Assembly (NCBI RefSeq): GCF_051622035.1
Contig: NC_135364.1
Span: forward strand, 22,161,001 to 22,225,000
Length of the DNA: 64,000 nt
Direction: 5' to 3'
DNA from: Arctopsyche grandis
Taxonomy: Eukaryota > Arthropoda > Insecta > Trichoptera > Hydropsychidae
Shown: positions 22,529 to 35,250 of the stretch, in pieces
Layout of the letters: each line of letters begins with the position of its first letter
Numbering within the stretch: the first letter of the stretch is position 1
The notes under the pieces: model-generated
What the model was told of the DNA's origin: nothing
Seen by the model: the letters and a program-made list of their open reading frames with translations, nothing else
Database searches by the model: none
Made by a program: the position numbers and the translations under genes

Positions 22529-23759
22529 GTGTAGTTTTACAGAACTAAGTCACACCAAGAACTTACTGGAGATGTATATTTTGAAAAAGATTGTATTTTT
22601 GAAGTCTTTCAGTATTGGTAAAATTCAATGTAATTTGGAAAGCGATTTATTTCTCACTTTACTAGTACTATAAATATGTATGCATTTTGTAATCATTTAT
22701 GGATTTTCTCTGGTTTATTGATAAAATTGCATCCTATTATTTTAGTTATAACGATTACTTTTTAATACTATGCGTCTTTTCTTTCAAACTCGTGATACCG
22801 ATTTCTAGTAAATGTGTTCTTTTTTACCATCTGAAATTTCTGCAATGTACTGGGTGTAAAAATGTCGGATATTGACAACCTTTTTAAATATCGATAACAA
22901 ATAATATACATATGATACAAATTGACTGAAGTAAATCAAAGTCAATTTCTTAGACATTTTCTAATGCCTCTTAAAACTTTATTTTTATTATTTTTCATTT
23001 TTTTAAATGTTAATTTCCACTTTTACATTTTTAATAAAAAGGGAATTGTCTGGATATGTGAGATGTACAATTTTATTTTGTTTGGATAACAAATAAACAA
23101 ACTAAAAACGATGACAAAAATAATAATAAAAAACGGAATTCAAAACAGATTTTTTTTCTAACGTTATTTAAATTTAATATAGTTAGTAAAAGGCAAGAAA
23201 ATGTGTTCACGCTAAAAATATAAAGTGGAGGTAACTAATTTTCGTTTTTAAGAAATTACTGAATTAGTTAATTTTTAAAACAATCAGTATTTAAAAAGTT
23301 GCTGCAAATATTTCGGCCTATTTTACTCGCCCAATTAAATAAATATAGTGTCATAAACTTTCAGAATTGTAAAGTTACGCATATGTGTTACGTAACAGAG
23401 ATATCTCAGTAATTGTTTTTTTAAATATAAGAAATAATATTAAGATACAATTTGTAAATATTTAATTACATTTAAGTAATATTTGGAATTTGCTTTTATT
23501 TATAAAAGATGCAGGATACATTCTCGTTTTGTATTTATAAATACATTGAATTAATAATATGCAATTCAATTGAAACGCCGACGATAACCATTTTATTGTA
23601 TGAAGCGAAATACATATTTCATAAATTTTTTACATGTACTATGAGTTTCAGTAAACTTTCATTTATAAATTGCGTTTTTATTTCACTCGATTGAAAAATG
23701 ATACAACTTACGTTCGTTATCAAAAATTTATTAGTTGCATACTTCAAGTTACGTACAAA
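22529..23759. other. Convergent 3' region between SmB and the HOIL-1-like gene
   Basis: AT-rich. An AATAAA at 23033-23038 is a candidate SmB polyadenylation signal. No gene recognised. Confidence 0.5.
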
Positions 23760-26700
23760 TTAATGGCAATAGTTACACTTGGGATGACACTTGATGCCGT
23801 TCACCCCGCACTGACATCCAGCGGAAGTATCTCCCTTCCCACCAGGTCCCCACCGAGGACCCCTGGTCACCCAACATATCTCCGTTTTGCACATGGAGCA
23901 CCGCAGCCAGTCGCAGCCCCACTTTTTCATCAGAATCACCTGACAAGACGGACAAGCCAAAGCCTCCCCCTTCTTCACCATATCGTCGAGCATTTGCTTC
24001 GTCTGTTGACCTTCATTCTTAGAAGGACTGTTATTACTGTTCATCTGCTCCTGATATTCTTTACAATTCTTTCCCTCGTGAATGGCCTAATATACAATAA
24101 ACAAAATAAAACACTACCACTTCCTAATACATTTTGACTTAATATTTGATTTCAACTCACCTGACACGTTAGACAATTATTTTTCCTGCAAACCGGGCAA
24201 ATGAACTCGTTCACATTGTCGTCGAATATACACCATCCTTTACAATCGGGTGACTTACAATGGAAAGCATTCTGTATTTTATTCTCGGCGAACCGTATCG
24301 ATTTAGCTAGATGTCCCTCGTACAGAGTTTTACCGCCTATTGCTTTTATCTCCCGTTCCTGTATGTTGCTGTCGCACGAGTAATTCTCGTCTCTAAACGG
24401 ACACTTCAATTCTGCATCCTCATTATACTTGATCATATTCTCTAAACACTGTTTGCAAAAGGAGTGCAGGCATTCTCTGAGCGTGACTCCGGCTTGGGGT
24501 CCGCAATTCGTCAAACATATAGGGCATTCAAAGTCCTCCGTGTTAAGGATTAATTCTCTATTGTCTAAATTGAGCAATTGCATGTAGTGGTTGCCCGAGT
24601 CGTCTATCTTTACGTTAGTCACGACTTTACTATCCCTGTATTTTTCAGCGTTTGAAGGTTTTCTCGTTCCGCACGCACTACACAGAGGACTCAAAAGACT
24701 GTTGATCAACGTGCATTCTGTGCAAATCCACGTGTTCTTTATTACATTCTTAAGTTCCGGATTACCGTTTGTGGAATTCGACGGTTTCGGTTCGTCTTCA
24801 ACTTTCAGTTTAGAAATTTCTTTGACCTGTAAAATTTTCGTATCATTTTGTTCCGTTGTAACATTTTTAGGCACGGCCTTTTCAACCTGAGTAATATTGA
24901 TATTTAAAGCAATATTTGGTGCATCGGACTTACTGGAAGAAGGCACGTCTTTTTTTTCCATTACTTTATTGGCTGCTTGTTCTACCAAAGGTTTTTCTGA
25001 AACGAAAATATGAACTTTAACATATATATGTAGTTTAAATCAATGGAACCAACCCACTCAAATTTTTTTTTTAACTGCAACTTCACGAATAAAATTGTAT
25101 TTAACCCTTTGAATGCTAACGTCTTTTCTATTGAAAGCCCGCCACGCTGAAAATTTAGCCAACATTTCCATTTCAACTAGAATTATTTATAAATCCAATA
25201 GAAAGCAGGTATAAAATTGTAGCTAATCAAAACAAACCCTAGATAACTATCGCCGAGAATTTCGTGTTTTGTAAAGGTGTGTTTAGACCAGAGAAATGTA
25301 ATATTAATAGAAGTGGCTTAGGTGTCATATTGTTGTCAAGTGACAGTTGTCCACGGACAGATCTAAATCATTTTAGCATCAGTCGTATTTGACGCTTGGT
25401 GCTCGACGTATGTCCGATAAAAACTTCTCTGTTTGTTTATATTACTCGCAAGATAGGCAAGCATCGGTAAAAATTGCACCATTCATTCAAAAACACACAA
25501 TAAACAACATGGGATACATTTTTATAAGTAAATTGATCCGATTGTATTCCGTGCAATGTAGCATATTTAAAGAGACGTACCGCGTAATTCTTTTCTTATT
25601 ACATCTCTCTGGTTTAGACTCTATAATATTATATATCTTGCAACAATATAAAGTAAACAAAATAAGTCTATTTATGAATGTATTTTTACAAAACTAGTTC
25701 CATCTGCTTCATTGTTGTTAAAATGTAATGCTCACAATCTAAATTCCAAGCTACAATCTAAAATACTCAGAAGTTAGGGATTTCTATCGGGTAAATCTGC
25801 TATGGTTATAAATTCAGAAATTCCGGTGTAAATCAGTCTTTATAAACATTGACACGGATTACACGACCCATGTTCAATGCTACCTGGAAAGGCTTAGCTG
25901 GTAGTATTCTTGTTTATTTTTTACCGGTCTCCGTGACGAGACAGAATGTTAAATGACAGAAAACGCAAATATCGGAAGGCAAAGATCGAAAATCGAAAGA
26001 TCTTAAGTCGAAAGATCAAAAAAAAAAAATGGTGCATGGTAAATGGTACATACTCACTTAATTTGCGCGAGCAGGATACAACAGGAACAAGAGGAACAGG
26101 CTTTTCCTCCCGAATTAATGTGCGCGCGCAGAATACGGGAGGAAAAGCATGTTCCTCTTGTTCCTGTTGTATCCTGCTCGCGCAAATTAAGTAAGTATGT
26201 ACCGTTTACCATGCACCATTTTTTTTGATCTTTCGACTTAAGATCTTTCGATTTTCGATCTTCCGATATTTGCGTTTTCTGTCATTTAACATTCTGTCTC
26301 GTCACGTAGACCCATTTTTTACATACTCAAAAAACAACGCCTATCCCAACAATGTATATCAGGCTTATGGACTTGTTGGCAAAACGCCGATCTGCGTTGG
26401 TCACCATTCAAAGGGTTAAAATCATATACATATATGTCTATATGAGCTGGTTGCATAAGGCACTGCTATATTTATATTATATTATATAACTAACCTAGAG
26501 CTATAACATAAAGAAATAGAGGTGTTTCAAAATCATTTTTGTTATATTGGGTCAGTGGTGCATTATCATTATCTGCCAACTGTTTCCCAATAATCCATCT
26601 CTGTGCGGCAATGGGTATGTTGAACTCCTTGGATACTTTGCTCTTAAGCTCTCCCATGTTTGTCGTTTCTGGTATTTGAATCGGGAGTGGACCTTGATGT

Positions 26701-29197
26701 GAGAACTGATCCTCGATGTAAATGTTAATCCTGAAACAACAAATTATATATATATGAAATTCGTAGCAATTACATACATATTACGCTAAATATTCACATC
26801 ATACTTTTTCCATTTTACTTCCTTTGCGTCTACATTAGGTGAACACATAACCAAGCAGTTGACTCTTAACATGGCTAAATCTTTTGCCAATTTAGCCGCT
26901 GCAACGTCGTCTCCTTCGGTAATGGCTTGTTCTAGTTGCTTCAAAAGTACATTCGTAGTGTTCAGCGAATTGTTCGGCGATAATTTTGTTTCAACCGGTG
27001 GATTGCTCTTCAGCAATTTGCTCTCCTCGACGTTCATATACACGGCGTTCGAAGTTGTCTGCAGTGCTGTGGTTGTCGGTGGTTGATATTTCGCTGTGAT
27101 CTTTTCGGGTGCTTCGTAGATCTGATCACTTTTGCAGAGGACGCTTTTGGTCTGTGCAAAACTGCTCACTTTGCTGGAAGCCGAATTGTTTTGTATTTTT
27201 GTTTCCGTTTTGGGTACTTCTACTTTCGAAGGCTCAACGAGAGGAATAGGTTTGTACAGTTCACTTATTATTTTACTGTCGCATTTTTTTGCAGGCACAC
27301 TTTTTTCTGGTGCTTGAGTGATATTTGCACTGACGTGATTTAGTTCATTTTTAGTGACGTCAAGTTTTTGTGGTATGACTTGTATGTGTTGAATATTAAA
27401 GAAGTTTGCCCTTCTATCAGCGGGCTCGGATGAATGCTGTGGATTAATTTCTGGAACAACTACCTGATTTTTCTTGTTTTCTTGAACGCCCTCTGGATTT
27501 TCCTTAATTATATTGGTCTTGGGTCGTTTGGGTAGCGAATTTTTCATTTCTTTCAAAAGTTCTCTGAGTCTTATCTTCTCTTCCATTTCAGTGAGTTTCT
27601 GTTGTGTTTGTTCCATTGATTTACTTTGAATATTATTCTCAATGGGGTCCTTCTTTGTATTCTGTGAAGCCGTGGCAAGATCTGGAAGAGCAGAAAAAAT
27701 TTCAGCTTTGAAAGATTTCGATATTTCCCCTTCGTGAGGTAGATTCTGTGCAGGGATATTTTTTATGGAGTTATCTGTATCGGATGAACTCGTCGACAGA
27801 TTATTTTCATTTATAACTTGTGCTTTAGTTAGACCATTTTCAACGCTGTTCTGATTGGTTATGCTTAAAACGTCATTCCTTATAATGTTATTATTGGAAA
27901 GTCTAATTTCTATATTATTGGTGACTTTTGAATTTCCTTGTGGGTTGGAGAGAGCGTTGAATTTGGAAATGAGATCCCGAGCTGACGACGGCTTGTTAAT
28001 GGCGTTGGTCTTCCACATAAGAATATCGGTTTCCCCGTTTTCTATATTTGATTTGTGGTGTTTAATTATTTCCGCAGCTTCTCGGTCCAGCTCGCTGATG
28101 TTGGGCAACAGTCGCGATACCCTCTTCTCGTTTTTGTTCTCTGATTCGGACTTGTCGTTGTTGTTAATTCGGAAATTGTCGAATAGCTGTGAACATCTGA
28201 AGAAACCCACTTCGGGAAACTCGTGTTTCTTTTTCTTCGCGATGTCTTGAATGCTATTTTTATTATGCTTCACTTTGCTCTCACGCTTGTACCAAGGTTT
28301 GGGCGATATCTCGGCATTCGAGACGTCTGCATTCTGCACTGGAGACAACTTTTTGCCCTTTTCTTCTACCGATTTCCTTTCTTTCAACGGAGATTTGGTC
28401 AATGGCGAACCGGTCTTTTTGGTCAGTTCAATATCGCTAAATTTCGGCATCACTAACGGTGGTGGTGGAGCTTTGCGTTTTTTTCTATACGATTTTATAT
28501 ATTCAGGACTGATCGGGGGGAGGGGTGCTTTTCTCTTTCCCTTGACGTGAGTTCCTGTTTTCACATTTCTGGACGATAAGCTCGCCGTTTTCCTGTCATT
28601 GAACTCATTTAAACTATCTATTTTCAGTTTGCTAAACGTGGGCAAACTGAATGTATCGTACATCACATTCGTCGGTTCGCTCTGTTCGCTTTTGCTAACA
28701 TTTTCGCTTCTATCAATTTTACTACTAATCGTACCGCTCGAATATAGACTATATTTTTTTCTAAGACTTATATTTTTATCTAGATGTCTTCTCTTGTTGC
28801 GCTCCAGAATCAATTTATGATAGGTTTCCGTGTAAGGACCTGGAGAGAAGAATTTTTCAGGTTGGGACGCTTCACCATAGGGCTTATACTTGTTGGCTGG
28901 TAAGAATGCAAAGCTGGCTACTGTAGCAGTACTAGAGCTTGAACTGTTTTCTTCGGAAGATTCTGAACTGGAGTCTGAAGAGGGCTCCTCTTCTTCGTGT
29001 CTTTGGAGGTTTTCTACTTTTCTGAACCAGCTGAGGAACGACCTGAAGCCTGCCGAACGAGGCCTTTGACCTATGGCTTTATTTGAGTTTATTTTAAACT
29101 CATCCGCTTTATCTTGGACTGGGGAACTGACTTTGGTCGATTTCTTCAATTTGGGACTGTTGTGATTTCTGCTGTCAGAACTCAAATCGCGATTCAT
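23760..29197 (-). CDS. RBCK1: HOIL-1/RBCK1-type RBR E3 ubiquitin ligase with long N-terminal extension
   Basis: Exons (minus): 29224-26805 (start MNRDL at 29197), 26730-26495, 24996-24161, 24086-23760; they join in frame to 1263 residues. Residues 1-796 are low-complexity and probably disordered, with a Ser/Glu-rich tract, RKAPLPP and RKAPPPP proline motifs, and a WFRKVE segment. Residues ~797-876 form a ubiquitin-like domain (KKINIYIEDQ ... FLYVIAL). A Npl4-type zinc finger (TWICTECT ... LCSACG) lies at ~963-990. RING1 (CPIC, LRECLHSFCKQC, CPF) starts at ~1034, followed by the IBR (CKSPDCKGWC) and RING2 at the C-terminus (KKWGCDWLRC, TEICWVTRGPRWGPGG), ending CHPKCNYCH. UBL-NZF-RBR order and this C-terminus are diagnostic of HOIL-1, the LUBAC subunit; the Cys in TEICW aligns with the catalytic Cys of human HOIL-1. 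An upstream 5' exon is likely, since an acceptor precedes the first coding exon at 29225. The extension is far longer than human HOIL-1 (~510 residues). Confidence 0.92.
25925..26313. mobile_element. Foldback element with ~170-bp inverted repeats and 9-bp target duplication (Mutator-like)
   Basis: Two long arms pair almost perfectly: the left starts GGTCTCCGTGACGAGACAG, and the right ends with the complement of GGTCTACGTGACGAGACAG. They meet near 26115-26130. The target duplication ATTTTTTAC is exact (25916-25924 and 26314-26322). Nine-base duplications with long inverted repeats suit Mutator/foldback elements. It lies in the intron between exons 2 and 3 of the HOIL-1-like gene. No coding capacity. 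Confidence 0.82.
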
Positions 29198-29224
29198 GCT
29201 TTTCGGGGAGACCTTTGTGATTAT

Positions 29225-31770
29225 CTGAAAGAAAGACGAACGCCATAACACCACATGAAAATAAGATTTTTAATCGCAAATTTTGTATACCATAAACGTG
29301 TTACTATAATTTTGAATATAATTTAATCAGAAAGGAAAAATTTCGACGGCAATTTCGTTTATAATATTTATTTATTCCTTTGTTTTACTTTTATCTATAT
29401 TCAAAATTGAATATAGAAACATAAAAATATGGAAAATGAACATATGGTAGTCAAAATAAATGGTATGATGTGGATCTGATTCCCTAGATATCCAGGCAAC
29501 GTTCCGATCTCCTAAAATTACCTCGTATTACATATATTTTGTTTGATTTTCCCCAAGAGTATGTCCACTGATGACGGTATTCGAAAGCATCGTATTATTT
29601 AGCGGTCGCAACTAAAATAGTCTCCACGATTCACAGTTACATATGTATATACTAACTTTTGTTTGTTTCTCGCTCATCCAAAACATTAAAACAATATGAA
29701 CACTACATACATACCGATGCCAATCTGCAGTCTGGTCTGGTTTGATCGGTTTAGTCGAATAATCTAATTTGAAACACTTGAGGTATAATGTATTTCGTGT
29801 CGGCGAGCAAATGAACAAATTGCTCAAAATTAACAACCTCGTTGACGTTTAGGAACGGGATTATTGTCTATTAAAAAGAAGACGTGCATTCGTCAGTGCA
29901 GAATTGTGTTTTTTGTACCATGAAAGTGAAGCTGTGTGTAATATTAATTATGTGATTCATGGGATTTATCCGTGAAAATGTCGAGTGTGTGCTTTGTGTG
30001 TATTCGCACTTCTTCATCATAAACATCGCATTGTTGTATATTTACACACAGGGTGTTGTTGCAATAGCTATGCACAAATTATTAATTGAAGGTGTTTTAA
30101 AAAAAAAACAGTGTGAATAATGATTGGTACACTTGACTCATGACGCAGGAGCAAATTATAGTTTAGACTTTTATTTTGACAAGACATTTCTGTCTCATTT
30201 ACGAACTACGACTAACAGCTGACCGGAAATAGGCAACTCCTACTTAAACGCATAAAGATTATCTAGAATGCAGAATATAATAATTTGATTAAATCTTATT
30301 TAACACATCCAGCCCGGCGCATGATTTCATACATTTGCCCATGTGGCACCCAATTACGCGTGACAGAATTAAATCACTTTATATAATGAGTTGTCCCCAA
30401 ATCTTTAGAGCTTTATAGGAATTTTAGTGTTGGGGTGCTCAATGAAGTGGAACCGTAAAATTATAGTCTGCTATAGCACTATCCGCGTGGCCACCGGTGG
30501 TACACGCCGGGTTGAACGTGTTAAACGCATAAAGATTATCTAGAATGCAGAATATAATAATTTGATTAAATCTTATTTAATAAAAATATAGAAAAAGATT
30601 TTTTTAAATAATAAGTAAGAAAAGGCGGTCAGGATGCTTTTGACCAAAAAAAGGGTTCACTATCGTCAATTTCTATTGTCAACCTTTTTTTTTTGCTCTC
30701 TAACTTAACCCTTTTTTGGGAAATGGAAACTCCACCGTCGAAGACTAATAATAAGAATCCTTTTAAGTAATAAATTCAGTTACACTAATAAATAAAAGTC
30801 ATTCTTACAAGACTTTTCTATGTTTCACTTCGTTTATTGGTCTAACAACATATTATATTATATCCTACATTCTTCCGATCGATTTGAAACTTTGCCATTT
30901 TGCGCGGTTTGATCAGCAATTGATATTCAAATCAATTCCGCCAGTATGATATTGAAAAATAATCGTAATAGACACGCTTGAAAATGCTACAATTTTGTTT
31001 TGTTTGACGTTCACTTTATATTGGGGTTTATTTAAACTGCCTTTTCGTTGAGCTTGTTATGAAAATACTGTGGTGTGGTACAAATATAATATGGTGATGA
31101 ATAATTTTACCATTATTTCGAATCAAGGGCAAATATTTACAATAAAGATGCCGAGATTTTGTAACATGAAAGGGAGAATTACTAAAGCAATAATTACCCT
31201 TAGTTATATGTATATTCGACATTTGAGTTCTGAGGCTGAATTGCTATTAATAAGTAAACAGAGTACAATTTTGGTCAAACAAACTCTTCCTAAAATTATT
31301 ATGTATTTAAATTTAAAATTCTATGGTATCTTCTCAATCTAATTAAATAATTTAATTTTTTACTAGATTTGTCTGAGGAATTGTATCATATGTACATATA
31401 TCAGTTGACAACCCTGATATGATTTGATCGCGCCGGACGATTCATTTGTTTATTTAAATTTTAAACTCACTCACAATTATATAATATTAAAATTAAAATG
31501 TTACTCTAGTGATGCATTTTTTCGCATTGAAATCTACACAGATGTTATTCCTAAATTCAGCAAATCTATTTGATGTAAAAGTGAACTATTAATGGCGGAT
31601 CAAATCTCACTATTTTTATTCCCGATGGAAGTACACAGTGCGGATATCCGCACACGATGAAGTGAAAACAAATCGGGATTACCTTGAAATAGATAGTTGA
31701 GCGTGTTTAAAGATAGGTCCGTTTAACACAAAGACGCTCATGGATTATCGTCACACTTCACATGGTTACT
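29225..31770. other. Upstream intron or intergenic region, no gene seen
   Basis: AT-rich. A ~57-bp segment (ACGCATAAAGATTATCTAGA onward) is present twice, at about 30248 and 30526, a short local duplication. If the HOIL-1-like transcript begins near 31.8-32.0 kb, this is its first intron. Confidence 0.45.
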
Positions 31771-32050
31771 CACTCGCACTAAATATAACCGAATTTTCGC
31801 GCACTCGACCGACACTCGACCCGGGACGATCCCGTTTCACATGGTCGTCGGGATCGGGATCGGGATCGGGATCGAGCCGGGACTCGACGGTCCCACCTGC
31901 ACTTTCATGGACGACTGCTCGGTCGGTGGCTGATGATGCCTGATGGCCGCCCGCGACTTTTGCATTTAAATTTAGAACAGCGGTGGCGCCATCCACCATG
32001 GTGCATTGTGCGAACTGACACGCCTTTCGCGCCAAATCTCTCCGATTTGA
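31770..32050 (-). promoter_or_regulatory. GC-rich island, possible promoter and 5' exon of the HOIL-1-like gene
   Basis: This is the only GC-rich patch upstream of the minus-strand ligase gene. On the minus strand it has an ATG-led open frame (MVDGATAVLNLN..., from 32000) and a good donor (GCGA/GTGAGT, 31774/31773). Splicing that frame to the acceptor at 29225 does not preserve phase, so it would be an untranslated or upstream-ORF exon. GGGATC repeats four times at 31848-31872. Confidence 0.3.
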
Positions 32051-32554
32051 ATCTTATCAGAACGTTGGCTCGAAGCTACGACTCATAAATGGAAATAATG
32101 GGTCTATTTGCATCCGGTGATGCGTGATAGTATCTATGAAGTCTTTTATTTATTCAATTATTCACAACACATCGGAGAGAGTACGTAGTAATTGGATGTA
32201 GATTTTTGAGTGATGAAATATATGTGCATGAATTGGTTTTGTATTCAAATTGTAAGCAAATTTGATGGACGACAACAATATGCCCTGCCTGAGTGCGTCA
32301 GATGTTGTGTTACTATTGTTATTATTATAAGTTATTATTACTTTCGTTGCTATTACTGCCGAGACTGAATTATTATTATTACTGCCGAGACTGAATGTGA
32401 TATTTTCCACCTTAGTGAGCGTAAATTGTCGGAAATTACTCTAACCCATTTATCTGGTAGTCTGCGCTCATCATTGTTTTCATGATTGATTGTGATTTAT
32501 GAGTGAAATTTTGATTAACTCTCTTCCATTTGGGCCTACAGGGATGTTTTGTAT

Positions 32555-32815
32555 TTGTAGTTGTTTCTTACATATTTATTGAAACTGGCTGTAGGTGCAA
32601 GGCATTCCTTATGCTATATTTTATTTGATATTTTTACTTTATCTGTTATTATTAAATGCTATTTTTTATGTATGTATGGATGTATTTATGTTTATGTTTA
32701 ATTGTTATTTTGTTTTTTTTCTTTTTTGTGTTATATTTTTTGACCATTGTGGCGCTTTAGGAATTCCTGTTATGCCACAATGGTCTGTTTAAAATAAATA
32801 AATAAATAAATTACT
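32555..32815 (+). mobile_element. 3' end of a non-LTR element with terminal hairpin
   Basis: Plus-strand counterpart of 11315-11580: GGCTGTAGGTGCAAGGCATT, then the GACCATTGTGGC/GCCACAATGGTC hairpin at 32741-32786, then an AAATAAATAAAT tail. No coding sequence. Confidence 0.6.
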
Positions 32816-32821
32816 GTTATC

Positions 32822-34372
32822 ATGTTATTATTACTGAATGACCGGCCACAGCGACGCGTTGGAGATCTCTGTAATGTCACTGTGGCTTATATGTTAAATA
32901 AATAAATAAAAAATAAAAAAAATATCGTCGTAATTCAAAACATTGTTGTAATTCAAAACATCAACGATGATCTAATTTTAGCTCAATCTCGCTCGTTAGC
33001 TTAATTTTGATATTTAATTTCTATTTTTTTATTTAATTTTTATTTCGATATTTTGTACGCTACTGGTTTTAAAAGTTGGCCCAAAATCGTCATTGGTTAA
33101 ATATTTCCGAAGGGGAATTTTCAATTTAAATGACACATAGACAATATTTGTTTGCGTGCAACAAAAATGCTGGGATTCTTACTAAGAGTTAGCAAACCTT
33201 TCCAGAGTACGTTGGTGCTTAAAATTCTTTATGAATCTTTAGTACGTAGTATTCTAGAATTTTCTTCTATTATATGGAATCCTACCCATATAACTCATTC
33301 ATTGAAGATTGAGAGAATCCAAAAACGGTTTCTCAGATATCTTTATTTGAAACAGTATGGTTATTATCCTTGACTATATCCTAGTGCATTCCTATTAGGG
33401 GCGTTAGGTTTCAACTCATTGGAGTCTCGTCGGAATATGTTACTGGGAAGACACTTTTTTAAGCTGTTGAATGGGATAATACACAATCGTCAGGTTCTAA
33501 AGGAATTTAGGTTTAATGCACCTTGTAAATTCAGGGACTTGAGAAATCGTGATTTGTTTGTTCCTCCTGTGGCTCGCACAAATATGTTGTCAACGGCTCC
33601 TATATCTAGAGCGATATATCTGCTTAACAGGATTTCTGGTGAAATTGACCTCTTCAATATAAAATATACTAATCTGGTTGAGTGGTTGTTGAGGAATGCC
33701 AGTGGTTGATTTTGCCTAGTATAAATATTAATGATTGTTATTACTTTATCTATGTTTTTTCTTTTTTTTATGATTTTAATGATGTTGTGTTAATATTGTT
33801 ATTATTATAAGTTATTATTACTGTTATCATGTTATTATTACTGAATGACCGGCCACAGCGACGCGTTGGAGATCTCTGTAATGTCACTGTGGCTAATATG
33901 TTAAATAAATAAATAAAAAATAAAAAAATATCGTCGTAATTCAAAACATTGTTGTAATTCAAAACATCAACGATGATCTAATTTTAGCTCAATCTCGCTC
34001 GTTAGCTTAATTTTGATATTTAATTTAAATTTTTTTATTTCGATATTTTGTACGCTACTGGTTTTAAAAGTTGGCCCAAAATCGATGTTGGTTAAATATT
34101 TCCGAAGGGGGAAACACAGTAGTTATCGTGACGACTTAAAAGAAACAATAACAAGGTTTTTTCGCCCGTAATTATAATATTTCTCTGGTTGTAATGCGCA
34201 TCGTCGTAATTCAAAACATTATTGTAATTCAAAACATCAACGATGATCTAATTTTAGCTCAATCTCGCTCGTTAGCTTAATTTTGATATTTAATTTCAAT
34301 TTTTTTATTTAATTTTTATTTCGATATTTTGTACGCTACTGGTTTTAAAAGTTGGCCCAAAATCGTCGTTGG
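32822..34372 (+). repeat. Tandemly arranged LINE-tail plus 185-bp repeat
   Basis: A 185-bp unit (ATCGTCGTAATTCAAAACAT ... GGTTTTAAAAGTTGGCCC) occurs at about 32927-33117, 33922-34108 and 34200-34372. The first two are each directly preceded by the same LINE tail (GAATGACCGGCCACAGCGAC ... CACTGTGGCT plus AAATAAATAAATA) at 32820-32920 and 33817-33915. Confidence 0.75.
33150..33915 (+). mobile_element. 3' fragment of a CR1/Jockey-group LINE
   Basis: Encodes the C-terminal part of a reverse transcriptase-type ORF2: MLGFLLRVSKPFQSTLVLKI, then YESLVRSILEFSSIIWNP and IERIQKRFLRYLYLKQYG, interrupted by a stop at 33372 and continuing in another frame (HFFKLLNGIIHNR ... YLLNRISGEIDLF) to 33709. A 3' hairpin and AAATAAATAAATA tail follow. 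It is 5'-truncated and decayed. Confidence 0.8.
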
Positions 34373-34630
34373 TTTGGTGCGTACGGACCATAAGTCCGAG
34401 CAGTGCGCACACGGTTCGGTGATTACTGGTCACAAATTACTCGTCACAAAGTCACTAAAATCTCTATAACGGAACATCTGGTAGCCGAAAAGTCCATCAT
34501 ACTAACGATAACTATCATAGTAACGAGAACTTGAGTGCCAAATATTGTGTATTCGCGATTTTCATGGCAAAAATTGTCTTTGTGACCACCCCAATGTGAC
34601 GAATAGTCCATTTACCGCGCACACATAAGG
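34372..34630. mobile_element. MITE copy (GGTTCGGTGATTA family)
   Basis: Contains CGGTTCGGTGATTACTGG near its left part and CATGGCAAAAATTG / AATAGTCCATTTACC near its right part. It shares blocks (CACTAAAATCTC, AACTATCATA, TAACGAGAA) with copies at 35945, 38325 and 62915. Confidence 0.6.
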
Positions 34631-34739
34631 TACACGTGTCGTTAATCTGTGGTTCAGTCTGTCTGACGCTTGTCGATCGTTTGCACCGCATCGATATATA
34701 TTACTTAATCTATGTGTGTATGTACAGTGTACACGTAGT

Positions 34740-35250
34740 ATAAGGTGACCATTCGTACTGTTTTTACCAATACAGTACTGGTTTTTTGAGTATCTGTCCT
34801 GGAAGTCGTGAGATAAAGCCAGTACACTTTTTTATCTTATAGATGAATTTAAATATACAAAGCCTTCAGCGAAAATGATATCTCCTACGAAAATATAGGC
34901 AAATTAATCATATATTGACTTTTTTCTTCGATGAACAATATGTGGTCCAGTGATAAGACGCAATATTGAATGTTAAAACTTTAAAATGTTTGCTAATCTA
35001 CATATATATGAATAATTTTAACCAGTTTTGTGTAGAATTTTATAAGAACATTAAAAAAATTAGTTATTTATGTTAGTTTTTAATAATGGAAGTATTAAGA
35101 AAAACATTTTTTTTTGATAAAATGTCCCGGTTTTCAATTTGAAAAATATGGTCACCTTAACGTGGTAATAGATGAAGTTTTGTGATTATGCAAAAATTCG
35201 ATCGCAGTATCGATCACTGATCACGGTTCCACGGATTTCAAAAAATGTGA
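34740..35250. repeat. Diverged interspersed repeat
   Basis: The end near 35161-35220 (GATGAAGTTTTGTGATTATG, ATCGATCACTGATCACG) matches, inverted, the end of the repeat at 60400-60490. It is probably a non-autonomous RTE-like element fragment; the class is not certain. Confidence 0.35.

Noticed and set aside
31774-32000. MVDGATAVLNLN frame as a coding first exon of the HOIL-1-like gene
   Set aside because: Both good donors leave phase 1, whereas the acceptor at 29225 needs phase 0 to read into MNRDL. At most it is an untranslated or upstream-ORF exon.
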